From positions 744,001 to 808,000 of the forward strand of contig CBDBIW010000015.1 in NCBI GenBank assembly GCA_965206015.1: a DNA stretch of 64,000 bases. Reading direction: 5' to 3'. The DNA comes from JAJCYL01 sp965206015. Its GTDB lineage: Bacteria > Bacteroidota > Bacteroidia > Cytophagales > Cyclobacteriaceae. The notes below the pieces were generated by a model that saw nothing but the letters and a program-made list of their open reading frames with translations, was not told the origin of the DNA and made no database searches. Position 1 is the first letter of the stretch. Every line of letters starts with the position of its first letter. Below are positions 41,980-48,139 of this stretch, in pieces. The position numbers and the translations under genes were made by a program.

Positions 41980-42933
41980 ATGACCAAACAGAAGTGCTTT
42001 ATTATTGATGAGATGTTTCCAAACATCACTCAATTATTACAGGAAATAGGCATCGATCCAGTCTATAAACCTGACATCACTAGGGAGCAAATAATAGCAG
42101 AGATTTATGACTATGAAGGTCTGATAGTACGCAGCAAAACACCCATAGATTCAGGACTTTTGGAGTATGCCAAAAAATTACATTTCATAGCAAGGGCAGG
42201 AGCAGGTATTGATAATATCGATGAAGCTTATTGTAAAGAAAGAGGGATTACAGTCTTCAATGCACCCGAGGCTAATTGCAATGCCGTGGGAGAACATGCG
42301 GTAGGCATGCTGCTTTCTCTCTTTAACAAAATCAATTCTGGTGATCGGGAAGTCAGAAATGGCATTTGGGATCGCGAAGGAAACCGGGGCACTGAAATTC
42401 AAGGTAGGACAGTTGGTATCATCGGATTTGGAAATATGGGTTCGGCATTTGCTCGCAGGTTGAGAGGTTTTGATTGTCGCGTGATTGCTTATGACAAATA
42501 CAAAACCGGCTTCGGAGATGAATTTGTACAAGAAGTAAACGCAACGGCCCTTTATCAACAAACCGATATTCTAAGTTTACACATTCCGTTAACTGAGGAG
42601 ACCAGCCGCATGGTCAATATAAATTTCCTACGGAAATTCAGAAAGGGCATTACTCTAATTAACACTGCCCGAGGAAAAATTGTCGTTTTGAGAGATCTCC
42701 TTACTGCTCTGGGGGAGGGCAAAGTCTTAAATGCAGCTCTGGATGTACTTGAGAACGAAAAAATAAAAAAATTAAACCCCGAAGAGCAGTCCGACTTTGA
42801 TCAACTGATTCAAAAACCCAATGTTTTACTCACACCTCATGTCGGTGGTTGGAGCTTCGAGTCCTACGAAAAGATCAATGGGATATTGGTGGAAAAGATA
42901 AATGAGTTTTTGAAGAGAGCATTATGGGTTTAA
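41980..42933 (+). CDS. D-2-hydroxyacid (phosphoglycerate-type) dehydrogenase
   Basis: I start at the ATG at 41980 (MTKQKCFIIDEMFPNITQLL), one base after the mgtE stop; the frame extends eight codons upstream into mgtE. The 317-residue protein is a D-isomer-specific 2-hydroxyacid dehydrogenase. It has a catalytic domain with ARAGAGIDNIDEAYCKERGI, NAPEANCNAVGEHAVGML, the NAD motif VGIIGFGNMGSAFARRL, NTARGKIVV with the substrate-binding Arg, and the catalytic His in TPHVGGWS. It resembles SerA of serine synthesis but has no C-terminal ACT domain, so feedback by serine is unlikely. The substrate is inferred. Confidence 0.85.
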   Translation: MTKQKCFIIDEMFPNITQLLQEIGIDPVYKPDITREQIIAEIYDYEGLIVRSKTPIDSGLLEYAKKLHFIARAGAGIDNIDEAYCKERGITVFNAPEANCNAVGEHAVGMLLSLFNKINSGDREVRNGIWDREGNRGTEIQGRTVGIIGFGNMGSAFARRLRGFDCRVIAYDKYKTGFGDEFVQEVNATALYQQTDILSLHIPLTEETSRMVNINFLRKFRKGITLINTARGKIVVLRDLLTALGEGKVLNAALDVLENEKIKKLNPEEQSDFDQLIQKPNVLLTPHVGGWSFESYEKINGILVEKINEFLKRALWV

Positions 42934-43040
42934 CAAATCCCTGACAATATTTCTTTTAATTTTCTTCATCCGTTACGTTCCCAGAGTCGAACCCCTTATC
43001 CCCTCAACTTTAAGCATTATTTCGCTCAGCTTTGTAAATG

Positions 43041-43790
43041 TCAGTCACCTTTTTCAGTTACTGTTATCCAAGATTTGTCATAACCGATACTCTCAAATAC
43101 AAACTGCTTGCTTACTATTTCAGGTTTTTTTAAGTTCAATACTATATGCTCTTTTGGAACGGGTTCGATAATGGTAAATTGTTTTCCCCCTGATTGCCAC
43201 GTAAATTTATGATCATGATTGTCTTTCTTGAATCCCTGCAAATTGTTCCTTTCGTTCCATTTCCAATAATATAATTCCGGGTCGTAGCGAATAGCATCTT
43301 GCTCAAAGATCAACGATTCTGCCAAATCATATGAACGTATTAAAACAATGGTTCTCAGATGTTTATATGCTTCTCTTATTTTAGATATCCTTTCATTATA
43401 GATATTCAAGACCATCTCCCCAGTTTCATCCGCAGCTTCTACTGGCTGAGCAACATGTCCATAAGAATACTGCAAATCATTGCGACCAGAAATCAGTCTA
43501 ATAGTCTGCTGAGATGATGGCTTCTTGGACTTAACCGACTTCGCCCCCCAGGCTGTGTTGCCTAAGACAATGTCATCCAAGCCAACATTTGAAGGCTTCC
43601 ATTCCGCACCAATCGAATTCGCAAAAATTTGTTCCCATTCTTTTCCTTCAATATCTGTTTCACCCCTCGTGGCCAAGATGTAGATTAATTGCTCGCCAAC
43701 TTTGAATGGAAAATCTTTTGGGAATTTATTCTCTGGATAAGGTGCAATTGATTTGCTGACTGTCCTTAGTCTTGGAGACCCTTTAGCCAT
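43041..43790 (-). CDS. Type II restriction endonuclease
   Basis: The 249-residue protein overlaps the preceding methyltransferase gene by eight bases. The central segment GLDDIVLGNTAWGAKSVKSK (about 75-94) followed by IRLISGRNDLQYSYG has an Asp, spacing and A-x-K that fit a PD-(D/E)xK nuclease core. The further MVLNIYNERISKIREAYKHL, RTIVLIRSYD and RYDPELYYWKWNERNNLQGF make it look like a known class of uncharacterised type II REases found beside C5 methyltransferases. Recognition sequence unknown. The gene is complete and in frame, so the system could be active. Confidence 0.75.
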   Translation of the reverse strand: MAKGSPRLRTVSKSIAPYPENKFPKDFPFKVGEQLIYILATRGETDIEGKEWEQIFANSIGAEWKPSNVGLDDIVLGNTAWGAKSVKSKKPSSQQTIRLISGRNDLQYSYGHVAQPVEAADETGEMVLNIYNERISKIREAYKHLRTIVLIRSYDLAESLIFEQDAIRYDPELYYWKWNERNNLQGFKKDNHDHKFTWQSGGKQFTIIEPVPKEHIVLNLKKPEIVSKQFVFESIGYDKSWITVTEKGD

Positions 43791-44766
43791 TAGCGATATA
43801 TTTTGCTTGTTCTTCTCGCAACACCATCTTCATGTCAACTGTCTCCGCCACAAAAGGCAACAGTTTTAAGGCAACAGCTTTAATAATGTTTACGGGAACC
43901 GCATTTCCTGCTTGCTTACGCAATTGTCCATCAGGTACGACAATCTTGTAATCTTCAGGAAATCCCTGAAGTCGTAACATTTCCCTAGGTGTCAAGCGTC
44001 TTTCTCCGTTTACGAGTAAATAACTGTGAGAAGCCCCTGCTCTTAGTGCACAAGAGTATGGATATGAACAGATATTTCCAGCTTTGTTCTCATGCCAAAT
44101 TGACGGAAAATATGCAGATTTATGTTTAGCCTTACGTTTATTTCTGATGTACTCAGAAGCGTAATGATTTGGATTAATATCTTGTTCTTTCTCCAGTATA
44201 TCTGTCAATGGTTTAAAAGGTTTTACAGGATCAGGGAAATTAAAAAGTATATTTTCTCTATGTCCAATAATAATAACCCGCTCCCTTTTTTGTGGTAGCC
44301 CGTAATCAAGTGCGTTTAGTACGCTGTATTGAACATGGTAGCCAAGTTTTTGTAGAGTGTCGAGAATGACTTTTAATGTCTCTCCATTGTCATGGCCAAC
44401 CAATTGCTTCACATTCTCAAGAATGAATGCTTTGGGCTGTTTTTCTTTGAGTATTCTAGCAATGTCAAAAAAAAGTGTTCCTCTAATGTCTTCAAAACCA
44501 CCTTTCAATCCGATGATACTAAACGGTTGACACGGAAATCCTGCAAATAGAATGTCGTGGTCAGGAATATCTTTCTCGTCAATTTGGGTTATGTCTCCAT
44601 AAGGTCTTTCCTTAAAATTCTCCTCATATGCAAATTGGGCATGTTCGTCAATGTCGGATGAAAAAACACAGCGGTGAATAAGATCCTGCTCTCGACACGC
44701 CTGTTCAAAGCCAATCCGGAAACCACCAATGCCACAAAAAAGGTCTACGAATTTTAGTTGTTTCAT
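43783..44766 (-). CDS. DNA (cytosine-5-)-methyltransferase
   Basis: A 327-residue C5 methyltransferase with motifs in order: I FVDLFCGIGGFRIGFE (6-21), IV AGFPCQPFS with catalytic C79, VI ENV (117-119), VIII QKRERV (159-164) and X AGNAVPVNIIKAVA near the C-terminus. The region between VIII and X (about 190-275) is the target-recognition domain. It would protect host DNA against the endonuclease encoded next. Its ATG overlaps the stop of the upstream small ORF (ATGA, 44763-44766), and its stop overlaps the REase start. Confidence 0.95.
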   Translation of the reverse strand: MKQLKFVDLFCGIGGFRIGFEQACREQDLIHRCVFSSDIDEHAQFAYEENFKERPYGDITQIDEKDIPDHDILFAGFPCQPFSIIGLKGGFEDIRGTLFFDIARILKEKQPKAFILENVKQLVGHDNGETLKVILDTLQKLGYHVQYSVLNALDYGLPQKRERVIIIGHRENILFNFPDPVKPFKPLTDILEKEQDINPNHYASEYIRNKRKAKHKSAYFPSIWHENKAGNICSYPYSCALRAGASHSYLLVNGERRLTPREMLRLQGFPEDYKIVVPDGQLRKQAGNAVPVNIIKAVALKLLPFVAETVDMKMVLREEQAKYIANG

Positions 44767-44927
44767 GTCCGGTACGTTTCTACAAATTTACTTTTTGTCC
44801 ATTGTCCATCACTATCTTTAGTGGTCAAGTTTTCGACACAACTTCGGCATCCTTTTGTTGTACCAAAGTTGAATGATGTACATGCAATACCGCTCTCTAA
44901 CTGACAAACTCCAAATCCTACATTCAA
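44763..44927 (-). CDS. Unidentified 54-residue cysteine-containing ORF coupled to the methyltransferase
   Basis: On the minus strand an ORF runs from a TTG at 44927, overlapping the marR stop, to a TGA at 44763 that overlaps the ATG of the methyltransferase as ATGA. It reads (M)NVGFGVCQLESGIACTSF, NFGTTKGCRSCVENLTTKDS, DGQWTKSKFVETYRT. It has four cysteines (8, 16, 27, 30, the last two as CRSC), which could bind a metal. There is no ATG in frame, so the start is uncertain and a truncated remnant is possible. The tight fit on both sides speaks for translation. No family recognised. Confidence 0.5.
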   Translation of the reverse strand: MNVGFGVCQLESGIACTSFNFGTTKGCRSCVENLTTKDSDGQWTKSKFVETYRT

Positions 44928-45394
44928 TGCTTGTCAACTCCATTGACAAAAAAGGAATGATTCTCGAAGTTCCTGTTGACTGTGGTAAGTATCCGTACAA
45001 GCTCTTCGTAATCTGAGTCTGATAGATCATTCCAGCCGTTTTTTTGAGTTTCAAGAACCATCGGCTGTGCTAAACCTACCATTTCGTTCCCTTCTGCTTT
45101 CATATAAAGATTGAATTTACGACGGTCAGAGTTGTCACCCTTTCTTTCAATTAGGTTTTTCTTACAAAGAATGTCTACTATTCGAGTAACTGTTGGGGCG
45201 TCCTTGAAAATTTTATCGCACAGCACATTCTGGCTAATTCCATTATACTTCGTCACATGATCCAACACTACCCATTGATCAACTGTCAGGTTTAGGTTCT
45301 GATGGTTAAAATGTTTTTGTAAAGATTGTTTGATCTTTTTGGCCGTTACTTCAATAAGAAAGCCGTAACGAGCGACTCCAGTAATTTTGTTCAT
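44924..45394 (-). CDS. MarR-family transcriptional regulator
   Basis: A 156-residue winged-helix protein: LTVDQWVVLDHVTKYNGISQ, NVLCDKIFKDAPTVTRIVDI with LCKKNLIERKGDNSDRRKFN is the classical MarR helix-turn-helix and wing, including the DRR of the wing. C-terminal helices form the dimer interface. It is 24 bases downstream of hpd, and a perfect 17-bp palindrome lies in the hpd leader. The likely role is autoregulated control of the hpd operon in response to an aromatic ligand, which is inference. The downstream restriction-modification genes follow in the same direction. Confidence 0.9.
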   Translation of the reverse strand: MNKITGVARYGFLIEVTAKKIKQSLQKHFNHQNLNLTVDQWVVLDHVTKYNGISQNVLCDKIFKDAPTVTRIVDILCKKNLIERKGDNSDRRKFNLYMKAEGNEMVGLAQPMVLETQKNGWNDLSDSDYEELVRILTTVNRNFENHSFFVNGVDKH

Positions 45395-45418
45395 TCCCGG
45401 GTTGAGGTTACTAACAAA

Positions 45419-46558
45419 CTATAAAGTGCCTCGAAGTTTCTGCTCTCTTTCGATTGCCTCAAAAAGAGCTTTGAAATTCCCCTTACCGAACGATTGAGCT
45501 CCTTTTCTCTGAATAATTTCAAAGAACATAGTTGGTCTCGGTTCCACAGGTTTGGTGAATATTTGAAGAAGGTATCCTTCATCATCCCTGTCAATCAAAA
45601 TACCAAGATTTTTTAAAGGTTCAAGGTCTTCATCTATCGTACCTACTCTGTCAAGTGCAGTATCATAGTAAATGGAAGGTACTCGTAAAAACTCTACTCC
45701 CCTATCTCTTAAGGCCGTCACGGTTTCAATAATATTATCAGTGGCTACAGCCACATGCTGAATTCCTGAGTCACCATAAAAATCAAGATACTCCTCAACC
45801 TGGGATTTCTTCTTTCCTTCTGCAGGCTCATTAATTGGAAATTTTATTCTACCATTCCCATTGCTCATTACTTTACTCATTAAGGCAGTGTAGTCCGTAG
45901 AGATGTCTTTGTCGTCAAAAGACATCAGTTGAGCAAATCCCATCACATTTGCATAAAAGTTAACCCACTTATTCATTTCACCCCAACCAACATTTCCTAC
46001 CATGTGATCGACATATTTCAGTCCTGTAGCACTTGGATTATACTCTGTTTTCCACTCTTTGAATCCTGGCAGGAAAACCCCCGAGTAATTTTTTCTTTCA
46101 ACAAAGATGTGTACTGTCTCCCCGTATGTATAGATGCCAGATTTTACAACCTCCCCAAATGAATCCTTTTCAACAATCGGTTTCATAAAAGACTTAGCTC
46201 CCCTGCTTGTAGTCCCATTATATGATTTTGTGGCATCATCAACCCACAATGCGACTACTTTGACACCATCCCCATGTTTATCGATGTGTTTGCCCATCTC
46301 AGTGCCTGCCTTCAATGGTGACGACAGCACTAATCGTATTTTGCCCTGAATAAGTACATACGATTCAATATCAGCATTGCCAGTTTCCAAGCCTGAATAT
46401 GCCAATGATTGAAAGCCAAAAGCTGTTTTATAATAGTGAGCGGCTTGCTTACAGTTACCTACATATAATTCAACATAATCGGTGCCATTGATAGGAAGGA
46501 AGTCTTCGGCGTCTGCAAAAATCTTTTTGGGTTCTGGAGATAATGTTCTGGTAGACAT
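45419..46558 (-). CDS. hpd: 4-hydroxyphenylpyruvate dioxygenase
   Basis: Fe(II) enzyme of tyrosine catabolism that turns 4-hydroxyphenylpyruvate into homogentisate. The 379-residue vicinal-oxygen-chelate protein has the iron ligands in YVDHMVGNVG (His), GIQHVAVATDN (His) and MFFEIIQRKGAQSFGKGNF (Glu), and the C-terminal GNFKALFEAIEREQKLRGTL typical of the family. hmgA, often adjacent, is not in this window. It heads a minus-strand unit with marR, the small ORF and the restriction-modification genes, and has its own promoter and operator. Confidence 0.95.
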   Translation of the reverse strand: MSTRTLSPEPKKIFADAEDFLPINGTDYVELYVGNCKQAAHYYKTAFGFQSLAYSGLETGNADIESYVLIQGKIRLVLSSPLKAGTEMGKHIDKHGDGVKVVALWVDDATKSYNGTTSRGAKSFMKPIVEKDSFGEVVKSGIYTYGETVHIFVERKNYSGVFLPGFKEWKTEYNPSATGLKYVDHMVGNVGWGEMNKWVNFYANVMGFAQLMSFDDKDISTDYTALMSKVMSNGNGRIKFPINEPAEGKKKSQVEEYLDFYGDSGIQHVAVATDNIIETVTALRDRGVEFLRVPSIYYDTALDRVGTIDEDLEPLKNLGILIDRDDEGYLLQIFTKPVEPRPTMFFEIIQRKGAQSFGKGNFKALFEAIEREQKLRGTL

Positions 46559-46588
46559 AATTTAGTTGTTTTATTAATTAGTTGTTTT

Positions 46589-46605
46589 GCTAACTATTAG
46601 TTAGC
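46589..46605. promoter_or_regulatory. Palindromic operator, likely MarR site
   Basis: GCTAACTATTAGTTAGC is a perfect 17-base palindrome with a single central base, 31 bases upstream of the hpd start and immediately downstream of the -7 element. Its size and position fit a MarR-family dimer site that would block transcription. Two copies of TAGTTGTTTT (46563-46572 and 46579-46588), each a half-site-like TAGTT, lie between it and the start codon. Confidence 0.65.
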
Positions 46606-46608
46606 TAA

Positions 46609-46639
46609 TAAAAATAAGAGTTTTCGTAGTTAATGTCAA
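46609..46639 (-). promoter_or_regulatory. Promoter of the hpd operon
   Basis: On the minus strand TTG (46637-46639), a 20-base spacer and TATTTTTA (46609-46616) match the Bacteroidota -33 TTG and -7 TAnnTTTG elements with one mismatch. The -7 box is three bases from the palindrome, so bound regulator would hinder RNA polymerase. Confidence 0.55.
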
Positions 46640-46722
46640 GAATCTCTTCCATTCATAATATTTAACTTCTACACTCGTTCGTAATTGCTGTATTTCGCGC
46701 AATTGATATATTTCGATCCATT

Positions 46723-47862
46723 ATGAAAAAGACATTAGCACTCACACCGGTCTTATCTCTTATTTTTTCTCAATGTGATGCTCAAAACTTTAACCAGCTC
46801 ACTCCTGAGCAGGAGAAAATGTCACAAACCACCATGGATTTTGAGACGTATAATCCTCCTTCATCTCTGGTTGTCCCTGAAAATCTGGTCACCAAAGCCA
46901 AGTTTCCATTCATAGATGTACATAATCATCAATTTGGAATGCCTGATATGGATTTGTCCAAACTGGTCTCAGAAATGGATGACCTCAATATGCAAGTGCT
47001 TGTCAACCTAAGTGGCCGGGGAAGAGGTGGTGAAGCGCATTTGAGGAACTCGATTAAGAATGCCAATGATAATCAGCCCAATAGATTCATAGTCTTTACC
47101 AACATCTCATCCGAAGGAATTGACGAACCCGGCTACAGTGAAAAGTTAGCTTCGCAAATTGAGAATGATGTGAAAATGGGTGCCAATGGTTTAAAGATTT
47201 ACAAAAGCCTTGGTTTGAGATGGACAGATAGTAAAGGAAATAGAATCGCGGTAGATGATCCTCGTTTAGATGCTGCCTGGGCGAAATGTGGAGAGTTAGG
47301 AATCCCTGTTTTGATCCATGCGGCAGATCCCAAACAATTTTGGCAACCATTCGATGCTGAAAATGAACGGTGGCTTGAGCTTAAAACAAGACCCGGTCGA
47401 AAGAGGTCAGACACTGATCCTGCACCGTTCGAACAAATCATTCAAGAGCAGCATAATGTTTTCAAAAAACACAGAAACACGACCTTCATCAATGCACACA
47501 TGGGATGGATGGCCAATGATCTGGCTAAATTGGGAAAACACCTTGACGACAACCCTAATGTAAATGTCGGAATCGGCGCAGTTATAGCTGAATTAGGTCG
47601 TCAACCGAGAACAGCTGGTAAATTCTTTGAAAAATACCAGGACAGGATTCTTTTCGGGAAAGATGCCTATCATCCGGAGGAATACTTCACTTATTTTAGA
47701 GTGTTGGAAACCGCAGATGAATATTTTCCATACTACAAAAAGTACCACGCCTACTGGAAAATGTATGGCCTCGACTTACCGGATGAAATTCTGAAGAAAG
47801 TGTATTATAAAAATGCACTAAGAATTGTGCCGAATATCGACAAATCAGGTTTTCCGGACTAG
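46723..47862 (+). CDS. Secreted amidohydrolase (Amidohydro_2 family)
   Basis: A 379-residue protein with an N-terminal signal sequence (MKKTLALTPVLSLIFSQC); the cysteine at 18 could be a lipidation site, although FSQ is an imperfect lipobox. The metal-dependent hydrolase fold has FIDVHNHQFG (HxH metal ligands), NGLKIYKSLGLRW, VLIHAADPKQFW, TFINAHMGWM and ILFGKDAYHPEEY (final Asp ligand). The substrate is unknown; relatives are often decarboxylases or lactonases. It is divergent from hpd, and the intergenic region contains the hpd promoter. Confidence 0.82.
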   Translation: MKKTLALTPVLSLIFSQCDAQNFNQLTPEQEKMSQTTMDFETYNPPSSLVVPENLVTKAKFPFIDVHNHQFGMPDMDLSKLVSEMDDLNMQVLVNLSGRGRGGEAHLRNSIKNANDNQPNRFIVFTNISSEGIDEPGYSEKLASQIENDVKMGANGLKIYKSLGLRWTDSKGNRIAVDDPRLDAAWAKCGELGIPVLIHAADPKQFWQPFDAENERWLELKTRPGRKRSDTDPAPFEQIIQEQHNVFKKHRNTTFINAHMGWMANDLAKLGKHLDDNPNVNVGIGAVIAELGRQPRTAGKFFEKYQDRILFGKDAYHPEEYFTYFRVLETADEYFPYYKKYHAYWKMYGLDLPDEILKKVYYKNALRIVPNIDKSGFPD

Positions 47863-48044
47863 TCTTTGCTATTCGTCACAGCAGCGACGTCCTGACCTTT
47901 TTGAATAGCAATTAACCATGCCATATTCTCAATGCGTTCAGAACGATAATACTTCAAAGCCTGATTTATTGTGGTGGATGCCAAATCATAAGATTGAATA
48001 TTGAAATATTTAATGGCATGGTTATGTGTTTGTAGCCTAATGTT
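47859..48044 (-). pseudogene. Unidentified 3' coding remnant
   Basis: The minus strand is open for 61 codons: NIRLQTHNHAIKYFNIQSYD, LASTTINQALKYYRSERIEN, MAWLIAIQKGQDVAAVTNSKD, stop. There is no start codon at the beginning. The stop overlaps the amidohydrolase stop. The protein-like composition and helical pattern suggest the C-terminus of a lost gene; I recognise no family. Confidence 0.4.
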
Positions 48045-48098
48045 TCAAACTCTATTCATAAAAAGGAATCAAACATATGGATTGATATAATTGCCCTT

Positions 48099-48106
48099 TA
48101 AATTTG
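48099..48106 (+). promoter_or_regulatory. Candidate -7 promoter element of carB
   Basis: TAAATTTG is an exact TAnnTTTG match 33 bases before the carB ATG. No TTG occurs at the preferred spacing (one lies 14 bases upstream), so support is moderate. Confidence 0.45.
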
Positions 48107-48139
48107 CGCCAATTTGTACTAACCTTACCCCTTCTTTAA

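Noticed and set aside
42934..43040. Possible tRNA 3' remnant as an integration site for the restriction-modification genes (TTCGACTCTGGG on the minus strand)
   Set aside because: The T-arm does not pair and no acceptor or duplicated end is found.
44818..45054. 78-codon minus ORF at the marR 3' end
   Set aside because: It overlaps marR and the small cysteine ORF in a third frame; the other two frames have better evidence.
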